From Desulfuromonas soudanensis (GTDB lineage Bacteria; Desulfobacterota; Desulfuromonadia; Desulfuromonadales; WTL): 64,000 nt of DNA. The notes beneath the pieces are model-generated. The model did no database searches and had not been told where the DNA came from. It was given only the letters and a program-made list of their open reading frames with translations. The DNA lies in the NCBI RefSeq assembly GCF_001278055.1, contig NZ_CP010802.1, forward strand, positions 186,001 through 250,000. Direction: 5' to 3'. The position numbers were made by a program, and so were the translations under genes. The stretch's first letter is position 1. Each line of letters starts with the position of its first letter. Positions 45,694 to 53,497 of this stretch are shown here, one piece after another.

Positions 45694-46029
45694 CGACCTC
45701 CCCTTTCTTCATTGTTGATAGCAGCCGCATGTTTCGCCGGGTAGTTGTCCAAGTATTGGTCCTTTTATCGGGAAGTCAACCCGTTGCCGGGAGTGGGAAT
45801 GGGATCCGGGCTCGGCCCCGGAAAAATATTTCTTTCGAAAAAGTATAGAACACTGTTATCCTGAAGCAAAACAAAATTAGATTAAATCGACATAATGCCT
45901 TTGGTTTTTTCCCTTGACGGATGGGTATGGAAAGGAGATACCCTGGAATTCCTCTGGATTAATGGTCGTCCTATGGTAGTCTTCGGTGATCAATAGAACC
46001 ATGTTTGTCTTAACGGCGATGGGGGCGTC
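45694..46029. other. Divergent regulatory region between the tetraheme cytochrome operon and a DUF2339 gene
   Basis: About 335 bases without a gene. On the minus strand a TTGACT (45780-45775) followed by a poor -10 may start the cytochrome operon. On the plus strand an extended -10 (45854-45862), a second TTGACG at 45914-45919 and the inverted repeat GGGTAT-N9-ATACCC (45923-45943) lie before the DUF2339 gene. Confidence 0.5.
45854..45862 (+). promoter_or_regulatory. Extended -10 promoter toward the DUF2339 gene
   Basis: TGT followed by TATCCT within the block ACTGTTAT, shared with two other promoter regions in the window. The -35 region (TTTCGA) is poor. Leader about 160 bases. Confidence 0.4.
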
Positions 46030-47814
46030 ATGACAAAAGATCGTGACTCAATGGAAGGTCGCGTGGCTCGGCTCGAGGAAGATGTGCGCCAGCTGAAGGA
46101 ACGCCTGGCATTTTTGGGGGAAGTCCGGCCGGCTGCCGCTCCCCCGCCCCCCCATCGCCTCCCCTCCGCAGAAGAGGAGGATACTTCGGAGGAGATCCTC
46201 TCCTGGGTCGGTGAAAAGGCCCTGCTGCCGCGCATTGCCACCCTCTGTTTTCTGCTGGTGGTCGCTCTGGCTCTACGCACAGTGACCGATGGCGGACTCT
46301 TGGATAGCCAGGTCGGCGCCGTGCTTGGAATGGTGTACGCCTGTGCCTTGATGGGTGCCGGAGACTACAGTTATCGCCGGGGGAGTCCGCTGGCCCCGGT
46401 ATTCACCGTCTGCGGAACCCTCCTTCTGTGCAGTGTCGTGGTCGAAACCCACGCCCATTTCGATGCTCTGCCCACGGCTCCTGCCTACCTGATTCTCGGG
46501 CTGGCCGGAGGTGGGGCTGCAGCGATCGGCTTTCTCCATCGCATTGCTCTTCCGGTCTTTGTCGGGACCCTGGGAATGACCCTGTCGGCACTGGCCATCG
46601 ATTACCCCCATCCGAATTTTGCCAGCCTATCCCTGATCCTGCTTGGAGCCAATTTGCTCGGGACCTTTGCGACAAGGCTCGAGCGCTGTTCATGGCTGCG
46701 CTGGATCATTCTGGTACTGACGCTGCTGGTGCTCCAGGTCTGGGGGATTAAGTTGGAATTCTTCCTGAATCGGCAGACGTCGCCAGCGATCCCAGCGGAT
46801 ATGATCGGATATTTGCCGCTGCTCGCTGTTTTTTCCATGGTCTATCTCGGCTCGGCATTTTTGGGCATTCTCAAGGGCGCCCAGGGGCGGGTGGCCCGAT
46901 TCGACGTGGCTTTGCCGGCGATCGCGGTGAGTTCGATCTTTTTAATGACCCGGAATGTCTTTAGCGCCGGGCTGGGGAGCGAGACGGCACTCGGTTGGGC
47001 AGGGGTCGCTGTCGCCTTGCTCCTGGGCGCCCTTGCCGTCGCCCTCGGATCCCGTTTTCTTGTCGGGGCTCCGGGAACCAATGCCTTTACTACGGCGGCC
47101 GCCATCCTTTTTGCCTTGGCCGTCCCCCTGGTATTTGGTCAACTCCTGGCGGCCCTACCCCTGTTGTCTGCTGGGGCTCTCGGGATCTTCTGGCTGGGCG
47201 GACGTTGGCAGAGCGGCGGCGTGAGGGTGACATCCTATCTGTTGCAGATCTATGCCTGCGGCGCCCTGGTTTTCGAATTGCGGAGGATCGAGGCCCCGGC
47301 GCTGTCGTGGATGGGCCTGGGCGCTGCGGCTGTCGTTGTCTTTTGCGGTGTCTGGCATTATCGCTGTGCGCGGCGCCATGCGCCCCCGGAGAAATCGGCC
47401 TTTTTTTCCGGAATTGATCCGGAGGACCGTAGCGCCATTCTCCTGCTTCTTGCGGCTCTGTCCGGAGGCTTTTTTGCCCTGCGGGTGGTGATTTTTCTGG
47501 CAATGAAAGTCCTCGGAATCGATGATCCCGGGGCCTTCACCTGCTACCAGAGTGTCCTCGTCAATCTTTCGGCCATCGGTCTGATGCTGGCTGCGTTTCT
47601 GCGCGGCAGCAAGGAACTGCGAAGCGTGGCCATTCTCCTGATGGTGATCGGTGGCGGCAAGGTCCTTTTCGGCGACATGATCTCGACGCGAGGGCTCCCC
47701 CTGGTGATCAGCGTCTTCTCCTTCGGTCTGGCCGCGGCGATCGAGTCGTTGCTTCTCGGGCGATGGCCGCGGTCCGAAAATACGATATCGGGCAGGGAAA
47801 TGAAAGAAACCTGA
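46030..47814 (+). CDS. DUF2339-type polytopic membrane protein
   Basis: 594 residues. The N-terminus is a short coiled coil (SMEGRVARLEEDVRQLKERL) and a proline-rich linker, followed by about 15 hydrophobic helices covering the rest. The DUF2339/COG5373 family has this layout and no known biochemical role; some members affect the cell envelope. It converges on the cbcL side genes. The start ATG at 46030 has only a weak ribosome site (GGGGG); codon use is normal for the region. Confidence 0.78.
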   Translation: MTKDRDSMEGRVARLEEDVRQLKERLAFLGEVRPAAAPPPPHRLPSAEEEDTSEEILSWVGEKALLPRIATLCFLLVVALALRTVTDGGLLDSQVGAVLGMVYACALMGAGDYSYRRGSPLAPVFTVCGTLLLCSVVVETHAHFDALPTAPAYLILGLAGGGAAAIGFLHRIALPVFVGTLGMTLSALAIDYPHPNFASLSLILLGANLLGTFATRLERCSWLRWIILVLTLLVLQVWGIKLEFFLNRQTSPAIPADMIGYLPLLAVFSMVYLGSAFLGILKGAQGRVARFDVALPAIAVSSIFLMTRNVFSAGLGSETALGWAGVAVALLLGALAVALGSRFLVGAPGTNAFTTAAAILFALAVPLVFGQLLAALPLLSAGALGIFWLGGRWQSGGVRVTSYLLQIYACGALVFELRRIEAPALSWMGLGAAAVVVFCGVWHYRCARRHAPPEKSAFFSGIDPEDRSAILLLLAALSGGFFALRVVIFLAMKVLGIDDPGAFTCYQSVLVNLSAIGLMLAAFLRGSKELRSVAILLMVIGGGKVLFGDMISTRGLPLVISVFSFGLAAAIESLLLGRWPRSENTISGREMKET

Positions 47815-47865
47815 TTCGGGGCCTTAGGGGATGATCCGGTTATTCTTATCCATTTTGTACATGGA

Positions 47866-47895
47866 TTAAAAAAGGGGAAGCCCAATGGCTTCCCC
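47866..47895 (-). terminator. Terminator of the cbcL-side operon
   Basis: Read on the minus strand, a 9-bp stem (GGGGAAGCC / GGCTTCCCC, loop of four) is followed by TTTTTTAA. It lies just after the small membrane protein gene at 47927-48157. Confidence 0.85.
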
Positions 47896-47926
47896 CGGAA
47901 AGGAATTTGAGGCGAGGAGACTGCGG

Positions 47927-48157
47927 TCAGGCCAGGCTGCGGTTGCGGAGAATCCTCATGACCAGGACACCGAAGATGGAGAGGATCAGGCCGAGGCAGA
48001 CAAAGAGATAGCCGAGACTCCTGCCGTCTCCCCAGCCGAACAGATCCGAGCCCTTCATGAAGAAAATCAGGGCCAGGCCGCCGAAGGTGGCGATTCCACC
48101 GACCAGGTAGATCAGGAGGGCCAGTCCACCAAGGTAAATCCCGCAATCCACTTTCAT
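47927..48157 (-). CDS. Small two-helix membrane protein downstream of cbcL
   Basis: 76 residues with two hydrophobic helices (about 8-33 and 47-69) and a basic C-terminus (RILRNRS). ATG 48157 has AGGAG at a good distance. I do not recognise a family. It is 70 bases downstream of the CbcL-like gene, with a hairpin in between, so it may be co-transcribed by read-through and could be an accessory subunit; this is inference. Confidence 0.7.
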   Translation of the reverse strand: MKVDCGIYLGGLALLIYLVGGIATFGGLALIFFMKGSDLFGWGDGRSLGYLFVCLGLILSIFGVLVMRILRNRSLA

Positions 48158-48172
48158 TATCAATCTCCTGTA

Positions 48173-48207
48173 AAAACGGGGGAGGCATATTTGCCTCCCC
48201 CATTTTT
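48173..48207. terminator. Intercistronic hairpin between cbcL and the small membrane protein gene
   Basis: A 10-bp perfect stem (GGGGGAGGCA / TGCCTCCCCC) with a four-base loop; on the minus strand it is followed by GTTTTTA. It probably limits transcription past cbcL, leaving a lower level for the downstream gene. Confidence 0.75.
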
Positions 48208-48227
48208 TCTCCTACAGTCGGACCAGA

Positions 48228-50081
48228 TCAGTGGGATCCGGTGAGGAAGGCAAAGATCATCAGGGCCAGACAGCCGAGGCCGGTGAAGAGAGCCAGGAAG
48301 CCGAAACCCTTGAAGAAGAAGTCATAGGCGACCCCGCTGACCTTGGTGGCGATGACTTCTTCGGGCATCCCTTCCTTTTCATAACGTTTCCACTGGTCGC
48401 CTCGCTCCTCGATGAATTCCTCCTTGGCGATCTGGCCATTGAAGATAACGAAATCCATGGGGAATTTCTCCGGACGGCCGTGGGTGTTGAAAAAATGCAC
48501 GGTGAAGATGAAACCGGTGGCCAGCAGCGCTTCGTCCGAATGGATGATTGTGGCGATGTTGAAGGCCCAGCCGGGGAGGAGGGCGCCGAAGAACTCGGGG
48601 AACCAGAGCATCAGGCCCGAGCCGCCGATGGCGAACATACCCCAGAAGACCGCGAGAAAGTCGAATTTCTCCCAGTAGGTCCAGCGCTCGAAGGTCGGTT
48701 TCGGACCGCGGAAAAAGAACCAGCGGACCATGGCGGTGATGTCGCGGATGTCGCGGAAGTTCGGGCACAGCGAGTCGGGTCCGAAGAGCCGCTGCAGGAA
48801 GTTCCCTTTGATGTCCTTGCGGAGGACGAGAAAGTCAAGGCTAAGGAGGAGCGCTCCGGCGAAGTAGAAGAAGGTCAGAACGGCACAGGCCCGGTGAATC
48901 AGGCCGGCGTTGTAGGTTCCGCCCCAGAAATCCATCAGCATATGGGCCCACTGCTGGCTGGCGAATTTCAGAGGGAGTCCGGTGAGAGAGAGGCCAAGGA
49001 AACTGATGATGACGGTCATGTGGAGGAGAACGTGGCGCCTCTGGAAGCGGCGGTATTGCTTGTGACCCTCGGTGACGACCGGATGGAGGCGCCCTTCATG
49101 GTGCGCTTTGAGCTTTTCACGGTTTTCGACGAAGCCGCGGAACATCCAGAGCAGGGAGTGGATCCAGAAGACCCCAAAGGTGCCGACCAGCAGGCCAGTC
49201 ATAGCAATGAAAGTCCAGTAGAGGAGCGGATAATTCTCGCGGTCGGTGTATTCGCCGTGGGGGTAGTATTGAACAAAGGCAGGGGTGGATCCGGGGTGGC
49301 ACTGGGCACAGGTGGTGACGAGATTGGCGGGATTGACGCTCGACTGAGGATCGCTTTCGGGAAGAACCGAATGGGCCGTATGACAGTCGGCACAACCTGC
49401 GGTTTTGTCGGGGAAGCCGAGGCTGTAATTCTTGCCGTGGTAGCTTTCCATGTAGGTCTTGACGGCGACGTTGAAGACGCCGTTGCGTGCCATCATCTCT
49501 TCGTTGCTGTGGCAGGTCATGCAGACCTTGGTGTGGAATTCCCGGTTGGCATGGGAGTCGGGGTCGCCAAGGGCGTTGATTTCATGAAGGTTATGGCAGT
49601 CGTTGCAGGCCGCCGAGTCCTGGTTCCCCTCGGCCAGCGCCTTGCCGTGGGAAGAATTGCGGTAGACTTCTTCGGCGTCGTGGCACTGTACGCACTTGTC
49701 CACCACCTTGCGCTTGTCGCCCTTCCAGGGGGTCAGGGTGTGAATGTCGTCGTGGCAGGCGGCGCAGGTGATGTCGTTGAGCATGTGGACGCTCGAATAG
49801 TGCTCCGCTGTTTCCTTCTTGTGGCAACGGACGCACTTGACCGGTCCGGGGATCAATTCGCCGTCGGAGTGTTTGTCGAGATCGGTGATCTCCACATGAC
49901 AGCTTGTGCAGGCATTGGCCGCATGAACGGAGTTGGAGAAATCGCTGGCGGAGACCACATCGTCGTGGCATTCCAGGCAGGTTTCCGGGGCAATCCCCAT
50001 GGATTCGGCAGCCTGCGCCGCCGGGGTCAGAAATGACACCAGACAGACCAGGGTCAACAAGCGCAACAGGTTTTTCAGCAT
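48228..50081 (-). CDS. cbcL: CbcL-type nine-heme cytochrome c / cytochrome b fusion, quinol dehydrogenase
   Basis: 617 residues. A signal peptide (about 1-22) is followed by a periplasmic domain to about residue 290 with exactly nine CxxCH motifs (CLECH, CTSCH, CVRCH, CAACH, CVQCH, CNDCH, CMTCH, CADCH, CAQCH). The C-terminal half has about six transmembrane helices with His pairs typical of di-heme cytochrome b (RRHVLLHMTVI, LIHRACAVLTF, IIHSDEALLA, FTVHFFNTHG). This fusion is the CbcL architecture of Geobacter, which oxidises menaquinol for low-potential extracellular respiration. ATG 50081 has AAGGAGG upstream. Orthology is inference from domain order and heme count. Confidence 0.88.
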   Translation of the reverse strand: MLKNLLRLLTLVCLVSFLTPAAQAAESMGIAPETCLECHDDVVSASDFSNSVHAANACTSCHVEITDLDKHSDGELIPGPVKCVRCHKKETAEHYSSVHMLNDITCAACHDDIHTLTPWKGDKRKVVDKCVQCHDAEEVYRNSSHGKALAEGNQDSAACNDCHNLHEINALGDPDSHANREFHTKVCMTCHSNEEMMARNGVFNVAVKTYMESYHGKNYSLGFPDKTAGCADCHTAHSVLPESDPQSSVNPANLVTTCAQCHPGSTPAFVQYYPHGEYTDRENYPLLYWTFIAMTGLLVGTFGVFWIHSLLWMFRGFVENREKLKAHHEGRLHPVVTEGHKQYRRFQRRHVLLHMTVIISFLGLSLTGLPLKFASQQWAHMLMDFWGGTYNAGLIHRACAVLTFFYFAGALLLSLDFLVLRKDIKGNFLQRLFGPDSLCPNFRDIRDITAMVRWFFFRGPKPTFERWTYWEKFDFLAVFWGMFAIGGSGLMLWFPEFFGALLPGWAFNIATIIHSDEALLATGFIFTVHFFNTHGRPEKFPMDFVIFNGQIAKEEFIEERGDQWKRYEKEGMPEEVIATKVSGVAYDFFFKGFGFLALFTGLGCLALMIFAFLTGSH

Positions 50082-50114
50082 TAGTGCCTCCTTGATAAAA
50101 AAATATTTCGGGAT

Positions 50115-50142
50115 AGTATCATTTGTCTCCAGCAATGAACAA
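50115..50142 (-). promoter_or_regulatory. Promoter of the CbcL-like gene
   Basis: On the minus strand TTGTTC (50142-50137) and GATACT (50120-50115) are 16 bases apart, about 30 bases before the ribosome site. Moderate sigma-70 match. Confidence 0.45.
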
Positions 50143-50315
50143 GAGCAAATTGGATTATTGCAAGGAGTGCGCCCGAGGAGAGCTTCAGGAATGGCCGGGG
50201 TTCCGTGGGCGCTGGGAGGTCGACCTGGCGAGGAGGGGAGGAGGAATGCGGGGAAATGACGGAGCGAAATGACCGGGCAGGGCAAAGCTGAAGCTGCGGC
50301 GGGGAGAAGAAAAAG

Positions 50316-50350
50316 AAAAAGGGTGGTTCCCGAAGGAACCACCCTTTTTT
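50316..50350. terminator. Terminator of the F0 ATP synthase operon
   Basis: A stem of 15 bp (AAAAAGGGTGGTTCC / GGAACCACCCTTTTT) with a CGAA loop; on the minus strand it continues into a T-rich tract. It lies about 20 bases after atpE. Confidence 0.92.
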
Positions 50351-50368
50351 CTAGCGGTCGCTTAATCC

Positions 50369-50635
50369 TTACTTGCCGGCCAATTCCATCACCTGGGCGG
50401 TGAAGGGGTTGGCGAACAGGATGATCATGGCCACAACGAAGACGTAGATGGCCAGAGACTCGATCATCGCCAGACCGATCATCATCGTGGTCAGGATTTT
50501 ACCGCTGGCACCGGGATTACGGGCCACGCCCTCGACGGCGGCTTTAATAGCGAGCCCCTGGCCGAGACCGGTACCGAAAGAACCGATGGCCATGCCGAAA
50601 CCGGCAGCGATCATACACCATGCAAAAAATTCCAT
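50369..50635 (-). CDS. atpE: F-type ATP synthase c subunit
   Basis: 88 residues, two helices joined by the polar loop ARNPGASGK. The ion-carrying Glu59 is followed by Ser60 in helix 2 ([11 protein letters not shown]), Tyr64 is present, and helix 1 has Gln26 in [13 protein letters not shown]. Gln, Glu-Ser and Tyr correspond to the sodium-coordinating set of Ilyobacter-type c rings, although the Thr after Ser is Leu here. The residues are visible; whether the ring carries Na+ or H+ is open. Last gene of the F0 operon. Confidence 0.96.
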   Translation of the reverse strand: MEFFAWCMIAAGFGMAIGSFGTGLGQGLAIKAAVEGVARNPGASGKILTTMMIGLAMIESLAIYVFVVAMIILFANPFTAQVMELAGK

Positions 50636-50703
50636 TTTGTTTCTCCTTCCTGAGAGTTGTTGTTCCTATACGGTATAGGACCTTGAAATTCGCCGCAGCG
50701 AAA

Positions 50704-51399
50704 TCAGTGAGCTTCCTCGAGGGCGCCGGCGATGTAAATCATGGCCAGCAGACTGAAGACAAAGGTCTGGATGCAGGCGACCAGCACCCCCATGAGCATC
50801 ATCGGCACCGGCAGCAGAAAAGGGACCAGGGCAAAGAAGATCATCAGGACGATTTCATGGCCGTACATGTTGCCGAAGAGACGCAGCGACAGGGAGAGGG
50901 GGCGCGCCAGGTGGCCGATGATCTCGATGATGAACATCAGGGGGGCCAGCACCAGGATCGGTCCCATGAAGTGTTTCAGATAGCTGAGGCCGTGTTCCTT
51001 GAACCCGATGATGTGAGTCATGGCGAAGACGGTCAGAGCCAGGGCGAAGTTGGTGTTGAGGTTGGCGGTCGGTGGGTAGAAGCCGGGGACCAGTCCCACC
51101 AGGTTGGACACCAGGATAAAGAGGGCGAAGGTGGCAATCAGAGGAAAGTACGTCTTCCCCTTGGGGCCCATCGTTTCGTCGATGAGATTCTCGATGCCGC
51201 CGACCACGACTTCCATGAAGTTCTGGGTGCCGGTGGGAACGACCTTGATCGCCCGGGAGGCCAGGAAGGCGATGGCAATGAGGACCAGCATGACCAGCCA
51301 AGTATAAATAACCGCCTTGAGGCTGTCAGGGTTCTCGATCAGACTTTCGAGATGCAGCTTGTGGGCGAGCCACTCAAGCAAGAGAAAAGGGTGGGTCAT
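50704..51399 (-). CDS. atpB: F-type ATP synthase a subunit
   Basis: 231 residues with five to six transmembrane helices. The conserved channel arginine lies in [21 protein letters not shown] (about residue 167), and the C-terminal helix has the family pattern of glutamine/alanine residues ([20 protein letters not shown]). It forms the ion half-channels against the c ring. Sixty-eight bases upstream of atpE in the same operon. Confidence 0.95.
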   Translation of the reverse strand: MTHPFLLLEWLAHKLHLESLIENPDSLKAVIYTWLVMLVLIAIAFLASRAIKVVPTGTQNFMEVVVGGIENLIDETMGPKGKTYFPLIATFALFILVSNLVGLVPGFYPPTANLNTNFALALTVFAMTHIIGFKEHGLSYLKHFMGPILVLAPLMFIIEIIGHLARPLSLSLRLFGNMYGHEIVLMIFFALVPFLLPVPMMLMGVLVACIQTFVFSLLAMIYIAGALEEAH

Positions 51400-51415
51400 G
51401 AAACGGTCTCCTCGT

Positions 51416-51799
51416 TCAATACGATCGCTTTATGGTGGTCCAGAGAATGTTGATGACAACAACCGAGAGCCCTGCCGCCAGCCCGACAGGATGGACCTTG
51501 ACCACCGTGATAAGGAGCAGCAGGGCCACGGCCAGGCTGCCGAGTCGAATAATGTAACCGAAGCGAAACTTTCGGCCTCCCCCTGCCTGCGGGATCTCCA
51601 GAAGCTGCCGCAGGGACCGGTGCAGCCAGTAATAGCCGCCGATGGCCACCAGTCCCCCTCCGAGGATGCCGAGGGTGACCGCGGCTGAACGCCAGGGGAG
51701 GGAGGCCAGGGTCAGAACGGCGAGAATGATCCAGTTGCGCCGGGCGATTTCTCCCAGCAGATGGTCGTCCCGGTCACTCACCGTTCTTGCTGTTCTCAT
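51416..51799 (-). CDS. atpI: ATP synthase subunit I-like protein (AtpI)
   Basis: 127 residues with four hydrophobic helices, located between atpZ and atpB. The sequence is variable, as in AtpI/UncI proteins, which assist c-ring assembly; position is the main evidence. The start is uncertain: ATG 51799 overlaps atpZ by 26 bases, and a GTG at 51781 would overlap by eight. Confidence 0.7.
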   Translation of the reverse strand: MRTARTVSDRDDHLLGEIARRNWIILAVLTLASLPWRSAAVTLGILGGGLVAIGGYYWLHRSLRQLLEIPQAGGGRKFRFGYIIRLGSLAVALLLLITVVKVHPVGLAAGLSVVVINILWTTIKRSY

Positions 51800-52022
51800 C
51801 CTGCTGGCGCTTCAGTTCGCGCTCGGTCAGAATATAAATATTGCGAAACCCCGAGACGATGCCGAACCCGAGAAAGATCAGGGTACACCAGGGGCTGCTT
51901 CCCAGCCAGCGGTCGAGGTAATATCCCATGGCCAGACCGATGAAGGTCGAGGCGACCATGGAGATCCCGACGCTGGACATGAAACCCAGACTTTTAAATA
52001 GTTCGCGCTTGTCTTCGGCCAT
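51774..52022 (-). CDS. atpZ: AtpZ/AtpI-family F0 accessory protein
   Basis: 82 residues: GFMSSVGISMVASTFIGLAMGYYLD is the first helix, followed by WLGSSPWCTLIFLGFGIVSGFRNIY, the typical AtpZ (AtpI/F0F1-ATPase subunit) pattern. It begins the F0 operon atpZ-atpI-atpB-atpE. The b, delta and F1 subunit genes are not in the window, so the ATP synthase genes are split into at least two loci. Confidence 0.85.
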   Translation of the reverse strand: MAEDKRELFKSLGFMSSVGISMVASTFIGLAMGYYLDRWLGSSPWCTLIFLGFGIVSGFRNIYILTERELKRQQDENSKNGE

Positions 52023-52091
52023 AATTACAATTGCAATGCTTGACAGGGGGGAGCGAAACCCGACTTAAGTAGCACAGGAGCCCGCGGTGTG

Positions 52092-52853
52092 TCAATCGGT
52101 TTTTGGGCCTCCCCCGCCGCGTTTTCGGCCGCGCCAGTCGTTGATGCTCCATTCCAGCTGACTCCACATTCCGCGGAGCAGGGCGAGCTCCTCCCGGTCG
52201 GGACGGGCCCGGTGGAGGATCTGACGCAGGCGGTTCATGGACGCTTCGGGGCGACTCGGATTGAGAAAGGCGATTCGGGTGAGGACCTCTTCCATCTGGG
52301 CGAAAAGCCCCTGGTATTCCCCCTGGGTCGGGGTTTTGCTCTCCTCCCCCCCTTCACCGGAGGGGTGACGCCCCAGCTCGAAGAGGAAAAGAAGAACGGC
52401 CTGGGAGAGGTTGAGGGATCCGACCCCTTCGGCGGTGGCGACGGTGGCGGCATGGGAGCAGAGAGCGACCTCCTCGCTCGTCAGCCCGGCGTCCTCCCGG
52501 CCGAAGACCAGTCCGAGCTTCCCTGCCGGAGGGAGGAGGGACTGCAAGGGCGGAATCTGGCCGATGTCGAGAAGTTCCCCCCGCAGTCGTCCCCCGCGCC
52601 GGGTCGTGGCCACCGTGATGTGAAGGTCGGCAATGGCGGTGGAAAGATCTGGAAAGAGCCGGGCCTGGCCGAGGAGGTAATTGGCCCCGACGGCAAATTT
52701 GCGCGCCTCGGGGTGGAGGTGGGCGCAGGGGTTGACCAGACGCAGGTCGCAGGCACCGAAATTGGCCATGGCCCGGCAGACCATGCCGATATTGCCGGGA
52801 TTCTGAGGTTCGACGAGAACGACGGCGACCTGTTCGAGGGAGGGGGTAGGCAT
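52092..52853 (-). CDS. TrmJ-like tRNA/rRNA 2'-O-methyltransferase (SPOUT, TrmH family)
   Basis: 253 residues. The N-terminal knot-forming SPOUT domain shows VAVVLVEPQNPGNIGMVCRAM, FGREDAGLTSEE and SLNLSQAVLLFLFELGR, the three motifs of the TrmH/TrmJ group, followed by a helical C-terminal extension (about 175-253) as in TrmJ, which methylates position 32 of some tRNAs. Substrate is inferred from architecture. Confidence 0.88.
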   Translation of the reverse strand: MPTPSLEQVAVVLVEPQNPGNIGMVCRAMANFGACDLRLVNPCAHLHPEARKFAVGANYLLGQARLFPDLSTAIADLHITVATTRRGGRLRGELLDIGQIPPLQSLLPPAGKLGLVFGREDAGLTSEEVALCSHAATVATAEGVGSLNLSQAVLLFLFELGRHPSGEGGEESKTPTQGEYQGLFAQMEEVLTRIAFLNPSRPEASMNRLRQILHRARPDREELALLRGMWSQLEWSINDWRGRKRGGGGPKTD

Positions 52854-52889
52854 GGCAGGGTGTGAAATGTCCTTTGCTGGGGAAGCCCG

Positions 52890-53486
52890 TCAGTAACCGG
52901 CGAGGATTTCCTGCCGCCGAAAGCAGCCGAGGGTGTGGTCGTTGACCATGCCGACGGCCTGCATGTGGGCGTAGCAGATGGTGGGGCCGACGAACTTGAA
53001 GCCGCGCTGGCGGAGATCACGACTCAGGGCGTCCCCTTCGGGGCTGGTCGTCGGATAGTCGGCGAGGGATTGCAACTCATGAACGATCGGCCGGCCGTCG
53101 ACGAAACCCCACAGGTAGGCGTCGAAGGAACCGAAGGCCTCCTGTATGGCGAGAAAGGACCGGGCGTTGCCGATGGCGGCTTCGATCTTGGCCCGATTGC
53201 GGATGATGCCGGGATTTCCCAAGAGCGCAGCCACCTCCCGTTCGTCGAAGCGCGCCACCTGGCTCGGATCGAATCCGGCGAAAGCGTGGTGGTAGTTTTC
53301 CCGTTTGCGCAGCACGGTGTACCAGGAGAGGCCGGCCTGGGCGCCTTCGAGGGTGAGGAATTCGAAGAGGAGGCGGTCGTCGTGGACCGGCACTCCCCAC
53401 TCTTCGTCGTGATAGGCGAGGTAGTCGGGTTTGGAGAGGTCGACCCAGGGACAGCGGCCGATTTCCTTGCCGGATGAATTTTTCAT
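52890..53486 (-). CDS. tag: DNA-3-methyladenine glycosylase I
   Basis: 198 residues. The zinc-binding and family opening RCPWVDLSKPDYLAYHDEEWGVP, the central LEGAQAGLSWYTVLRKRENY and the C-terminal GFKFVGPTICYAHMQAVGMVNDH are diagnostic of Tag. It removes 3-methyladenine from alkylated DNA. Followed on the same strand by the TrmJ-like gene 36 bases on. Confidence 0.94.
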   Translation of the reverse strand: MKNSSGKEIGRCPWVDLSKPDYLAYHDEEWGVPVHDDRLLFEFLTLEGAQAGLSWYTVLRKRENYHHAFAGFDPSQVARFDEREVAALLGNPGIIRNRAKIEAAIGNARSFLAIQEAFGSFDAYLWGFVDGRPIVHELQSLADYPTTSPEGDALSRDLRQRGFKFVGPTICYAHMQAVGMVNDHTLGCFRRQEILAGY

Positions 53487-53497
53487 GGGTCAGTTCC

